In this document: piece after piece, positions 12,301-23,278 of the stretch
Position numbering within the stretch: the stretch's first letter is position 1
Layout: each line of letters starts with the position of its first letter
Assembly (NCBI GenBank): GCA_950295325.1
Contig: OX485805.1
Span: 47,516,758-47,580,757, forward strand
DNA from: Polytrichum commune
Taxonomy: Eukaryota; Streptophyta; Polytrichopsida; Polytrichales; Polytrichaceae
Length of the DNA: 64,000 bases
Direction of reading: 5' to 3'
The notes under the pieces: model-generated
Database searches by the model: none
What the model was told of the DNA's origin: nothing
Seen by the model: only the letters and a program-made list of their open reading frames with translations
Position numbers and translations under genes: made by a program

Positions 12301-14459
12301 ACGTGACGGTTCGCGGTTACAAGGCGATGAAGCTTCCGGAAGCACACATGGCGCTTCTGGTGTTGCAGGTAGTGTGTCGGACCTGGGGTCAAATGCAATG
12401 GGTGATATCTCGGACGGAGATGCGAGTGCCAGTGGCCAACTGGCTGCTGATCTTCATTGTTGCTACACCTGGACAGAAGACTGGTACTGGATGATATCTG
12501 TCTGGACAGATTCCAGGGGAGAGCTTCTAGATACACAGGTCCTACCCCTGGTGGGGGTTGACGTACAAAAAGAGGGTGCATTTCAAGTGCTTTTTGGTCA
12601 AGTCATGCAACAAGGTTTGCAGTTATTGGCTGTGGCAGTGGATGCCGGCAGCCGCAAGCCCCGGGGTCTGAATATCACTCGTCTTGGTGGATTTTATGAG
12701 AAGGAAGCTCAAGGTACGTGGTTTGTGTGTATTCTAGCTTTAGCCATCATGTAGTGCTGATTGAACACCTGCAGAATATATCTCGACCATTCTCGAAAGA
12801 GATGGCCTGTGAACCATCGATCCATGATCAACATGCTCCTTTTGTAACTTAGGTGTAATTCTAGGCAATCAACGATTCAGTATTATGTTTTGCAGAGTGT
12901 GCAATACTCAGACGGGGATGTATTTTTTGAAGGTTCACCTAGATCTCGTAGTGAAGTCATATATTTTCATTGACAACGTGTTTCCTGCAGAATGGCACCG
13001 AGTAATACAGTCAATGGGTGGTGATGATGTGCGGAAGTGGCCAGTACAAATACGACATCCTCATTCTGATTCTTCAAACAGTGGGGCAGGTGCTGGAAGC
13101 ACCTCTGACATGGGCTTGATGACAGAAAGGGCCCTAGGCCTGGCTGGTAGTGGACCAGCGTCACCTAGTCCCTCATCTTCATCATTTGGTGGACGTGGAA
13201 AGACTTCTGCTTACAAATCGGGAGCAGATATGACTTCCAGTCTAAATAGAAGGCAAGGTGCAGCAACAAACCACATGTTGGCAGCAGAACCTTCCAAGGG
13301 GGCCTTCAAATGGGTGCATAGTATAAGTTTACTCTCTGTGCGTGTGGATCAGAGCCTTCAAATTGTTTCCACCACTGATGGTATGTCTATGTCCTCAACT
13401 TCCTACACTTGGCTCAAATGGATTGCGTCTCTTATGGCATTCTTAAGCATGTGTAAAGACACTCTCTTTCTATTCTAGCTTCAAAATGAGAATTTCAAGA
13501 GTCAAGGTCCTTGAGTACATGCGTGAATACTGAGCATAGTCAAGTGGCAAGCTCTCATTGGCTGACACCCCATTGCTGCCTTCCGTTGTTCGCAAAGTGC
13601 GTTTCCATCTACTAAGATTCAATTGTAGATGTCTCAAATTGAATCATTCTTAGGTGTATTCGATTTGCATTGGAACCTAAATAGACTACTTAAGAATGTT
13701 ATGCTAGCGTTTTGCAAACCTTTCTTTCAATGTTGGATCATAGTTTTCCACACCTTCTAGAGTTATTTCGGGTGGCACTTTGACAAACAACATTTTCTTA
13801 TTGTAGGGCTACCACATGGAGGCTCGTCATCGGTGCCATCATGGCCAGCAGGCTCAAGCTCAAGTGGGGCAATGGGTACGGCCATCAACACAGTAAGAAC
13901 CCTTGCATCCACAGGTGCATCGTTTCTTGTTGTCCCGTCGCACGCAAGTCGTCCAGTGGCTCCTTTGTCATCGCCCCCATTTTCTGGGCCGCCATCTGGC
14001 ATGGAGCTTCCATCCCTTGCACAATGTCTTCAGAGCAGTGGGCCAGCGTGCTCTGTGACAACCGCATTTGCCGTTTCGGGTGCGATGACGTCAATGGTGA
14101 ATGACTTTGTACAGAGAGGTATGAAGGAGGAATGGCCTTCAACCTTAAGTGTTGGGTTGGTAGCACTTTACAGTGCATCTTCTAGACTTGGAAGCCCCAT
14201 CATTCAGGATGTGGGCCCTGGACACCCCAAAAGCTTCAAGTGTTCAGTAGAATCAAAGGAACAGGCGTTGGAAGCACATCGAGCGTTGCAGGTGACAGCA
14301 GCTGAGTTACACTCTCTTTCGTGGCTCAATGTGGGGCTCACTTGTGTACATCGCAGGTCGCCACTGCCGTTCCACTGTGAGGCAGCTCAGCGATTCCAAC
14401 GGCTGCTCGACTTCCTGGATGCAGAGTGTGGCCCTTCGAGACCTAGTTTACAGGTTTAA
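322..14459 (+). CDS. MED13: Mediator subunit 13 (MED13), 5'-partial, 22 exons visible
   Basis: MED13 is the large subunit that links the CDK8 kinase module (MED12, CDK8, cyclin C) to core Mediator in the nucleus. I recognise the plant family along its length: VWRAPGECSEVASAL and YVRFGDVF near the N-terminus, SGCCPDDLV, LIYPMDAVLVP, the acidic EFGDFGDFFEDD block, the GYQDDWLK / YHVVC / DFFQQL core, CCYTWTEDWYWM, VWTDSRGELLDTQ, RKWPVQIRHP, FKWVHSISL and the C-terminal LPFHCEAAQRFQRLLDF. Exons as read: 322-409, 643-726, 1133-1226, 1488-1576, 1733-1811, 2337-2490, 2701-2825, 2938-3012, 3397-3587, 3766-3902, 4256-4633, 5385-5734, 6008-6638, 7177-7722, 8246-8658, 9045-9132, 9773-9851, 10335-10651, 11076-11610, 12180-12713, 12991-13380, 13807-14459 (TAA). 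They total about 6.0 kb, about 2,010 codons, against roughly 1,900 residues for the whole Arabidopsis protein. All are GT-AG and phase-compatible except the 1226/1488 junction. The first ~110 residues lie outside the window. Low-complexity Ser (3481-3560) and Gly (6342-6366) tracts are present. Confidence 0.93.
6682..7165. repeat. Tandem duplication inside a MED13 intron
   Basis: Two diverged direct copies, about 6682-6915 and 6947-7165, offset about 265 bp. Both contain TTGGGGCTCATGAGGATG, a run of AAGAGAG..AATCTGTTGA, and TTTCTTTGCTCGTTC. The whole pair lies in the intron between exons 6008-6638 and 7177-7722, so it does not affect the protein. Confidence 0.75.
8960..9014. repeat. TA-rich microsatellite in MED13 intron
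   Basis: An interrupted TA / TATACA run directly upstream of the exon at 9045. It has no coding role. Confidence 0.7.
11653..11932. mobile_element. MITE copy A in MED13 intron (TIR CATAGCATTCTTAA)
   Basis: A 280-bp unit bounded by CATAGCATTCTTAA on the left and TAAGAATGCTATG on the right, so it has terminal inverted repeats. Its interior matches, in reverse orientation, the unit at 13433-13703 in another intron of the same gene. No ORF is present. The size and ends fit a non-autonomous DNA transposon. I could not define a target duplication. Confidence 0.7.
13433..13703. mobile_element. MITE copy B in MED13 intron, inverted relative to copy A
   Basis: A 271-bp unit starting TATGGCATTCTTAA and ending TTAAGAATGTTATG. 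It is the reverse complement of the unit at 11653-11932 with moderate divergence; for example GCATAGTCAAG.GGCAAGCTCTC matches the reverse strand of copy A. It lies in the intron between exons 12991-13380 and 13807-14459. Confidence 0.7.
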
Positions 14460-15950
14460 TACTTTTGGGTTGTTGGCGTGTTTTTACCGACTTGTAGGTT
14501 CAGATTTCCTTTCTCTCCAGTAGTGGACTGGTTTTTATTTTCAAGTTCACCACTATTCTTTCCTCGGGTTTTTATGTCGAGGTCATGTATGCTATGTAGC
14601 CTTAACCTTTTATCAAGAAAAGGAAATCACGCTCATTATCTCAATTTCAGATGTGTTGTAAGTTTGGGGAGTGAGTGGGACATCTGTTTGGCTTTTGTGT
14701 TGGTGTAATAGGTTATTCCTTGGAGGATGTGATGATCAATACGAGTATCTCGTGCATTCTTAAAGTGTTTCTTTTAGATTTTTTAGTAGTCTCTTTATTA
14801 TATGTAATACTATAGAATCTGTATACAGTCATTTACATGAGGTCAAGGTTTATAAGCTACATAATTATGAGCACCCTTATACTAAGGGGGTGTTCAAATG
14901 TTTGATGATGTTTAAAAAACTGAAATGAATTGTTAAGCTACACTAAGCAATGTTATTGTCATGGGAGGATTGGTACTGACCCTTATCCTGTGAAGTTTAC
15001 TACATTATTACAAAACTGGACCACAACCAACATGGATTTACTTCAAGTAGTTTAGAAAATTAAATTGCCCAACTAATGTCATAATATAGTCTCATGGTTC
15101 ATTTGAGACGAAGGATATTGTACATAACAAATGGAGTGACCCTCTCATTTTTAAATGATAGGAATTTGCTCAAAGATAATTGCTTGATATCTCTAGTGCA
15201 GGCATTGAAATTGTCTTGCACAAATGGCTTGTCATCCTGACATCAAATGCACCACTGATCCGGCCAAAGTTTGAACCGTTTGTCACTGATGGGGGACCAT
15301 GATGGATTATAAGTGCACCACCTATAGCTGGTGCTTTTTAATTCATCAAGTTCCCAAATAATACATGCTAAAGATGTTCTAGAATCCGCTTTCAATTGCA
15401 AAGGAGACATTTGTTTAAAATGTGAACTGTGCTCAGCTTCTTGATAGGATGACTATAGGTGTTACGCTGTATCTATCTGGTCATCTGGCCAAAGTGATTA
15501 ATTAAAACTCAATGCAGTGGAGGCTTCGGACCACTTACTTGCAGCTCACAATTGAGCATGAACTTTAATTTGGACATGGTGAGTTTCCATGGGAAGAGGA
15601 AATTAACATCCAGAGATACATAACTCTGAAGCATAGAGCAGGCTGCCTTGTGCAATTTGAATCCAGATGATCTATAAACAATAGTGTGAGTTGTCTCAAG
15701 ATAAATATGCTATATTAAGGGTGCAGAAACGGTTGTCAAAATGCAACACTGAGAACTAAAATCAGCTGGCAGTTCCATGAGTCTGATGAATGAATGAATC
15801 TAGAGCTAATTGATATTACATAGGCAACAAACAGTGGTTTTAAACCTTGAAATTTTAATGTTTGATAAAACCAGCTGGGAGTTCATCACAATTCCAAATT
15901 ATGAGTGAATAAAACAGAGATGGGCAGTTCTTGTAACAGGTGGTGAATTT
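14460..15950. other. MED13 3' flank, no gene seen
   Basis: The 3' untranslated region of MED13 probably runs from 14460 into AT-rich sequence, with polyadenylation-like motifs near 14790-14810. I see no ORF of substance, no RNA gene and no clear repeat as far as 15950. Confidence 0.5.
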
Positions 15951-15954
15951 GACA

Positions 15955-16032
15955 TCATGATGATGAGAAATGGCCACTTTCATTTGGTGAGGAGCGTGCT
16001 GGTGAGCTTCAACATGTTAGCCCAATAATCAT
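15955..16032 (-). repeat. Partial duplicate of the last MYB exon
   Basis: About 80 bp that on the minus strand read [11 protein letters not shown] followed by divergent residues and a TGA at 15980-15982. It resembles 16770-16852, the end of the proposed final MYB exon, and similarity stops abruptly upstream of the DYW codons. It may be a decayed duplicate or an alternative terminal exon. Confidence 0.55.
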
Positions 16033-16290
16033 CTTTTCTATTACCCCACAAACAAAACCAAGCCAAAATTAGTGTCTGAAACCTGAAAATATAGAAACAA
16101 TCTCACACCCTTGCCAAGAAGTCCTAGAATTGGAATATTATGCTAGTAATATAATGATGTGATTTCAAGTACTTCCATGATAATTACATTACTTTGTTAT
16201 TCTCTTTTATCGTGAGCCACTTATACTGCTACATTTCAAAGCAGGTTGTTCCATAAGTTTAACACAGTTATTATGGGTTGTTAACATCAT

Positions 16291-16610
16291 CTTTTAATTC
16301 AACTGGAGTTTTGGTTGGGAGTTGGTTGTTTTGCATACAAAAATTTCCATGTTAGATAAGTTTTCGGTGCATGCTTGGAGTTTGTGTGGAGTTCGAATGA
16401 AGAATGTTCCATATCAGTGTCTTGGGGGTCAAACTCATTTGAACACCTCTTGACATGTGAAATGAGTTTGGTCCTCAATGAATTGATATGAAAAGTTCTT
16501 TGTTCAAACCTCCACACCAACTCCAACCATGCACCAGAAGTTCACCATACATGAAAAGTATTGTATGCAAAACAATCAACTCCTGACCAAAAGTATAGTT
16601 GAATTAAAGG
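16291..16610. repeat. Long imperfect foldback (about 150-bp arms)
   Basis: The left arm starts CTTTTAATTCAACT and the right arm ends AGTTGAATTAAAGG. Between them the reverse complement of the right half tracks the left half almost throughout, including GTTGGTTGTTTTGCATACAA against GTTGATTGTTTTGCATACAA and TGCATG.TTGGAGTT.GTGTGGAG. The turn is near 16447. It could be a foldback MITE or a young hairpin RNA locus. It lies between the two copies of the MYB terminal-exon sequence. Confidence 0.75.
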
Positions 16611-16767
16611 ATAACTCTAATATACACCACTAGGTGGACTCTTGTACACCATCATTTGGAAGTTTGTGATGTCATTCTCCTCTAAATGAAGGTCCAAAAA
16701 AGAGAGGTGTCTCGATGCACCTCAAATCGGTAAGGAGTCCGAATTTATTGTGGCAAGTGTTGAATTA

Positions 16768-19700
16768 TCAGGACGATGATGATGAGAGGTGACCATTGTG
16801 GTTACTTGGAGGCGTGTGCTCAGTGAGCTTCAACATGTTGGCCCAATAATCCTTTGTCTTGGAAATTTTTGTAGTTGTTGCTACAAAAGGGAATTGCTCA
16901 GCCATCATTGAATGTCGATGATGATCCGCTACCGCCTGGACACAAGACCTAGTCGAAGTTATGGATTTGAAAATAAGAGCATGCATGAGCTCAGACTGTG
17001 CTCCTGTGACGACAACTACATGTAGCACCAAGAGGGGTGAGTGTTTTTAGACTGGGTTTAATGGAGCTCCTAAAACATTTAATAGTATAAGCACTACTTT
17101 TTTTGTTATAATCATTTTGAAGAACTCAGAGAAGGTTTACAATTTATCTCAATAATGAGAGGTATGAATGGTAACCCCCGCTAATATGTTCCAACAACAT
17201 TGACAGTTGAGAATGTAAAACTTTTCTAATTTAGGCAAAAATGATTATATAAATCATGGATTCCTCTCAACAACCTCTTTCTTTCCAACCATGTAAGTAG
17301 CTCCTCTTTGAGAAATAATAAGAAACCAAGGTAGATAGATCTTAGAATGGTTGGAAGACCAATTCGAAGCCGTAGTCATTTTCCTCATAATTTTGGAGTT
17401 CATGTGAATATCTTAATCATTAGATCAAAGTGAAGATTCTCGTGCTCATTGAATGCTCATATAGGTCCCTTGATTATTTTGACTATTGAATCTCAAATAT
17501 TATCATATTTTGACCGCGTGGTCCAAATCTCTTGTTAACACATCAATACCGTGCCCATTTGGTATCCGTTCTTCCAGCCACATCAAACCACACACCACTG
17601 AAATATAAGTGTCTGATTTAGATAAGTAACCAAATTAGGCATGCATATGTTATCAAATCCTTAATCATTAGAAGAGATTTAAAAACGATTATTCTAAAGC
17701 TGCAACAAGTATAGTGTGTTCAATGCAGACCTTAACGTCATGTTGAATTCCCTCTGGAAGGGTGGGAAGAATTTGAGTCGGTTGTGTGCAGAAGTCGACA
17801 TAATTGTCGCCAGCCACGGAGTATGATGCCTCAGGTGATGATCCTTTGGTGATGACATGATCAGTTACATGCTGCGCCTGCAAAGTTATTGTTGGACTAG
17901 CTCTCTTGATTACGGGGTTAATTGTGATGTTGTCAGCCTCAAAACTGAAATCCTCCTCGGTTTCGGTTGGGGAAGTTGATTGCACTGAAACTGCGCTCAT
18001 CTCGGGGATTGATGTGGAGTTCAGGGTTTGAAGTCTTGAATGTTGCAAGGCTTCGCCTGCTGCAGCACAGTAATGATCCAACAACATGGCGCCGGGATTG
18101 AAATTGCTGGGGTTCATAGTACTAGCTGATGTGGATCCCCGGGTGGCACCCATCTGCATCTTTACAACATGATTTCATTGGAGGTGCCAATTAAATATTT
18201 GCTAAAAGCACTGTCTTGGATCTGCTTTTGACTTATGACGAGCAATTTTTAGGCTATAGAAATCTGTTTGTAATTATGAATTCTCTTAGAATTCACCAAA
18301 CCACATGCCTAGGGTGTTTGACTGAATGGTGAAACCTGCTTTGGAATACATTTCTAAAGATTTAGTTCGAAGAGTATCAGAAATATATGAAAATGCAAAC
18401 TTTTCTCAGGCAAAGGACACAAATGATATGACATAAGAAAGCATCAATTCACCTAGAAGCTCAAGAAATGGGTGTGGATGGTGATCCCTGCTTTAGGAAA
18501 ATGGATTCAAATTAGCGCTAAGTTGAACATCATCAACATTTAAAACTTTAGTTTTGTTACCTTTTTTTAATTCAAACACACATGGTTGCAATCAATGGAT
18601 TCTTGACGGCCTGGTGCCCTCTTTACTTTCTTTCCATGCATGTTGCTCTCTAAGGTAGACGTTCCTACTTCGGTTACTTACCTTAATCAGACACCTACAT
18701 TTGAGCGGTGTGGTGTTTGGCATGTTCGAAGGAAATTGGTCTGCGTGTTTGAAATATGACAATCATTTTAGGTTCAATAGTCAACATAACTGGGGGACCT
18801 ATACGATCATTTAATGAGCACGAAATCCTTCATTTTCAAAGTGAAAGAGAGATTTTCATACAAGCTCCGAAAATTATGAGGGAAGTGTCTACGGCCTTAA
18901 TGTGGATGTTCTTACCATCTTGCACTTATCACGTGTTTACTATCCTAGGAGAAGTGGGCTTGTGGACAAAAGTAACCATTCAAGACCCATCTACCTTAAG
19001 TCCTTTGTGACATACCAATAGCATCACGAATCCAGTAGAAGCAATATATGAAGTGATTTTGAAACAATTGACATTGTGAAGAGGAGATGCATGTGGGTAG
19101 GGTGTTTCACCGATGTTGCAGTAGTACCGACATAGGCATCCATGTAAGCTCGTTTCTGAAGTTCCCGCAGATGCAGGAATCGCTGGAAATCGGAACTGTA
19201 ATGGGGCGCTGGTGATTTCATCTGGCGATCCGAATTGTTGACCTTCCTCCACAATGACTCAGTCATTTGAGCCCTCCACGTTCGGAAGAATGCCTCCTGA
19301 GCTGAGCCGCCACTAATTATTCCAGGCTGATGCTGATGCTCCTGCAGATTCTCAGTCCGAGCATCAGCATCGTGTGCATCATCACCTGTGCAAGCGGAGA
19401 GGTTAACTCTTGATTTTTGATTTTGATTTTGAGGAGCATCCGAAAGGAGTGCATATTGTGAGTCTTGCGAAATGTTGTGACTTGAAGAGTGATGATTTTG
19501 TGTGCCGATGTTCTGCAGTTGCAATCGTTTCTTGAGGTGAGTGTTCCAGTAATTCTTGATTTCATTGTCGGTTCGCCCTGGAAGATGAGCTGCTATCGCC
19601 GACCACCTGCACAGCTTTATGAACTTCAGGATTAATTTAGGTTTACGTAGAACATCCAAGAAATTACCAGATACCATGTTCCCAGGGTAGCAACTATGTG

Positions 19701-21035
19701 TAGCACCTGGTTTGGATCTGCTTAGACATTCTTAAGAAGCACGATTGTGATCCCTGCTTAAGAAAATCTTGCTTCTAATTACTTATGAATACGACATTTG
19801 AATTTGTAAACTTTGTCGAATTCAGACACAACTGGTATCACTGGTCTCCTCTCAGCGCCCTCTTTTCAAACGAGTTGCTCCTCTTTGTGAAACCACAAAT
19901 TATCAATTCACTAGAAGATATTTACAAACAACTGTTCTAAATAGGAGATTTGCCACCTGGGGGCATACTACCTCGGGATCAGAACTATCAGTAATCCGGT
20001 GCTGGGGTGGACAATCTTGGTAATCTTCTTCTTGGGCAATCTCGAAGACGAAGAAAGATGATAGACAAGTCATGAATGGCTAATTAATTTAATGAACGCA
20101 CCTGTTTCCTAATAAACTGTGGAGATGCACAATCATTTGATCTTCTTCCCGGGAGAAGCGACCGCGCTTGATGTCTGGCCGCAGGTAATTCGTCCACCGC
20201 AACCGACAACTCTTGCCGCACCTCTGCAGTCCTGCATTAAGTGTAGAGATTTCAAAAAGCCACCGATCAGTACCCGGGATCACCAATATTCATGATTCAT
20301 GACAATGAAACCATATACCCAACCCGGCGACGAAGAAGATTTCCGAATGCCAAGTATATATATATATATATATATAACACGTCGTCAGAATTCTTTGACA
20401 TGATGTGTAGTTCTTCAAGAGCACATGCAACCTGAAGATCATAATATCATGAAGATTGATCATTTTCTTCGCATATGATGAGAAACCCTTACTTACATAT
20501 GAGAAACCCATTGTCTTCCTCCTCTCATCTTTGTACCTCCCCCACATGGCTTAATTATCCTAAGAGTGGAATTCTAGTGCAGAGAATTCTGGATTCAGTT
20601 CTTGACCTTTCATAACAAATAGGCTCTCACCGTACCATTGTAACATTTTGCAGGATTTTCTAGTCTGTGCTGTAAGAATGAACTACTGGAGCTAGCACTT
20701 GTCTAAAGATAAGGCCTTATCTCTAGTGTGGTAGTCTAGTTCACAGGACTGGACCTGTACCTTTTCTTAGTCCCATTCACATGGAACGTTACATGTTACA
20801 TTGGAATAGCCTGATCTGCAGCATTTATGACCACATTTTTTCCAGAAGTGGAAAAAAAATAATAAGATATCGTGTTTAGAGTTGTGTCTGCATGATGCAT
20901 ACCGGCGAGAGTGGGAAGAGCGCGCCAGCTGCCATGGCCATGTCGTTGGATGTGGGCCACCAACTGCTGATCTTCCTCCGGAGTCCAGGGTCCCTTCTTG
21001 ATTCCCAGTTTATCACAACAAGGCGACCGCCCCAT
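16768..21035 (-). CDS. R2R3-MYB transcription factor, five-exon model
   Basis: A nuclear DNA-binding regulator. Exons on the minus strand: 21035-20903 (133 bp), 20231-20102 (130 bp), 19606-19111, 18159-17731 and 16995-16768 (TGA), giving 471 residues. The 133/130-bp pair is the usual R2R3-MYB arrangement. The start [22 protein letters not shown] is the family's standard N-terminus, so I use 21035 and not the in-frame Met further upstream. R2 carries W at the helix positions ([26 protein letters not shown]). R3 has [20 protein letters not shown] and [15 protein letters not shown]. The tail is rich in Gln, His and Ser. Exon 5 adds a C-terminal [10 protein letters not shown] motif. It is inferred from a phase-0 GT-AG pair (donor after 17731, acceptor before 16995). 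Without that splice, exon 4 reads to a stop at 17689 and gives 409 residues. The DNA-binding domain resembles the MIXTA-like and cuticle/suberin MYB clades, but I cannot assign a subgroup. Confidence 0.85.
17328..17640. mobile_element. MITE, GGTTACTT family, in MYB intron 4 (degenerate)
   Basis: Matches the unit at 18649-19000 in reverse orientation. It begins with AAGGTAGATAGATCTT and ends with GATAAGTAACC at 17621-17631. It contains the shared blocks TGACTATTGAATCT and ACACACCACTGAAATATAAG. No coding capacity. Confidence 0.65.
18649..19000. mobile_element. MITE, GGTTACTT family, in MYB intron 3
   Basis: About 350 bp. The left end is TAAGGTAGACG then GGTTACTT at 18672. The right end is AAGTAACC at 18970-18977 then CTACCTTA, so the ends are inverted repeats of about 30 bp. 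It shares internal sequence with copies near 17.3, 23.3, 29.2 and 42.3 kb. It sits in the intron between MYB exons 3 and 4. Confidence 0.75.
20356..20376. repeat. TA microsatellite in MYB intron 1
   Basis: A short pure TA run about 130 bp upstream of MYB exon 2, in transcription order. Confidence 0.8.
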
Positions 21036-21129
21036 GCTCCCACTCCACCAAGCTAACCTCAGTAAAGAATCTGAGCTCATCAATCTACACTCATAACCTA
21101 ATTAAGGAGCTGGTGACAGTCGAAGGTGG

Positions 21130-21930
21130 TCGGTGATAACACTAGTGATGTTACTGCTTCCTTTCATCAGCATTCTGGTCATGCTCAGGAAACAAGTAGA
21201 TGGAAAGGAAAAAACATCCAGCTGCTCAATGTCTCAAGTCAGAAGTGTATATGAAGAACTACGTATGGATGGAACTAAGTGCAGATTCCTGCAACTTCCG
21301 TTACAAAAACTTCCTCTCGAAACAAATTAGTGTGTGGCAACCTATTATTCTAAGGAGGTAATAGAGGTGACACTGGTATTGCTTCCTCTAATCACGCCCA
21401 CGAAACAAGTATATGGACACAAGCAGCTGGTCAATGTCCCAAGTTTGAGCTACGAACGGATGCGAGTCCAGATTCCTGCAAATTCTGCAATAAAAAGTTC
21501 CTCTAGAAACCAAGCAGTATGGGATAGCCCAATAAGAGTTGTTTCAGCAGATTACTAGTCAGTTTGAAACAGTTGAGGGATGGCTCTCTCTCCAGGTGGG
21601 CAAGCTCTGTATTAGACATCCGCCAAGTTCGCTAATTCCACACCGAAATCACCTTCCCCAAGAATCCCCCAAAATCTACTTTATTCGAAAGAGCTGGTGA
21701 TGAAATATGTGAATGTGATTCGGGGACAGTAGCTACATTAGTTTCTCTCAGCATTCTCGTCATGCCCGAGAAACAAGTACATGGAAGGAAAACACGCGGC
21801 TACTGGGCAATGTCCTTGCAAATGTGAGCAGCTACGGATGGATGTAAGTGGAGATTCATGCAAAAAATCCTGTGATAAACAGTTCCTGATCTCGCAACGA
21901 AGTGTGTGACAACCCAATACAGGCGCTAGT
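21130..21930. repeat. Three diverged direct repeats upstream of the MYB start
   Basis: Three copies at about 21130-21345, 21355-21550 and 21718-21930 share the same order of blocks: GCTTCCT..CA.CATTCT, GAAACAAGTA.ATGGA, GCT.CTCAATGTC, GATTCCTGCAA and AGTTCCT. They lie about 100-900 bp upstream of the MYB ATG, in its likely promoter or 5' UTR. No protein is supported in them. Confidence 0.6.
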
Positions 21931-22710
21931 TGCAGCTAGCTGCATCAAAGTCTTTCTCAGTACGTGATCATGGTCATCGCATTCAGGAACAGATCACTCC
22001 ACGAGGCAAGCAAGCAACCTGAAGCTCAAGATCAAGATCAGGCCAGCTCCAGTGCTGTTACTGGAGATTCGGCATGGAAGTTTCACCTACTCTACCAACA
22101 TCCATCGAACACTTTGCAGTTCCTCGACAAATTGGAAAACAGGTAGCCTGACCCCCAATGCATCCAGGCCGGTCGTAGAGGCTGTGCAGAACTGCGAGGA
22201 ATATAATATTCAAAGTCAAGACAAGGTGCCTCCTATGATGCTATAACCCGGCCACTACTTCCGAATTCACTGCAAACTTCAAAGACCCCGTCACAATTGC
22301 AACTTGATTGCCAAGCGTAACCTCAAACCTATGGAAATATGGAGACATCGGAACTGCATTGAGTCACCCCCTAGCTACCTACCTACCCTAACAAAACGCT
22401 TCCTGAAGTCAGACCCTCTTCAGCCATGGAATTGCAGTCCGATTCAGCTCCGAAGCTCCTGAGCATGAAGCTGTTGCTGATCGAATTACAAGGGAAAGAC
22501 GTGTACATGAGATATTGCATCTCAGATGATCCCTGGAGATTGTGATGAATGAGGAGATCAGGAACCTCCACTGTGGCTTCGATCAATATCATGAGGAAGT
22601 TGTAACAGCAGGCAGGCTATCTGTAGGTTAGTTGGCTAGTAGGCCAGAATTCCAGTACTCATTGTTGTTGACAGGTTTTACTAAGTTCACTGCCAATCAT
22701 GAGGAATCCA
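21931..22710. other. Intergenic, nothing recognised
   Basis: Moderate GC. Only short ORFs are present, without recognisable motifs. No RNA gene seen. Confidence 0.4.
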
Positions 22711-22711
22711 T

Positions 22712-23260
22712 TACCGTGTCCGGAGAGATTTTTGGGCAAAATCGGTCAGAATCCCAGTGTTTTCCAAGTCCCACCAGATACACGTTGTGATCTTTCGGTG
22801 TTTCTCTACTAATTCGAGGTATATTCTAGAGATTCCTCTAAAGTGATGGGTAGTTTTCCTGAAGTCTTTAACCGGTTATTTCTGAAACTCAACCAGTTTA
22901 TCTGTAACTAGCGATCGATGATCGGTTCTCCCCATAACATTATTAAGAAGTTTGCGTTCGTTCACGTGGGCCCTCATAATATGACCATGGGATATCTCAA
23001 TCTAGTGCAAGGAGACTCAGATTAAGTCTGAATCCGCACTAGGTTGGGCCATCCCATGGTGGTATGTCTGCTCATTGATCCATTCGTTTGTATTGAAAAG
23101 AGAGAGAGGGGAAACCTGTGAGATGTATCTGAGTCACTTGTAAGGTAGCCGAAGGAGCTCATCCTCCCAAAGGAGTGAAGTACACTTACCGTGAAGCTTG
23201 GTAAAACATGGTCACGGCAAGGAAGACCGGGCTCCCATTCACATTGGTGTCAATGACACA
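22712..23260 (+). mobile_element. AACCGGTT-family dispersed repeat, possible solo LTR
   Basis: The first about 230 bp match 33459-33675 and 63850-64000: GAGATTTTTGGGCA, GGTATATTCTAGAGATTCCTCTAAA, AACCGGTTATTTCT.AAACTCAACC. It then holds a 77-bp hairpin (22984-23060) and a purine-rich stretch. The TGT...ACA limits would fit a solo LTR, but I found no target duplication or coding part, so the class is open. Confidence 0.45.
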
Positions 23261-23278
23261 CTGATGTTATTTCATTTG

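Noticed and set aside
18756..19010. 84-codon plus-strand ORF
   Set aside because: It lies inside a MITE within a MYB intron and resembles no protein.
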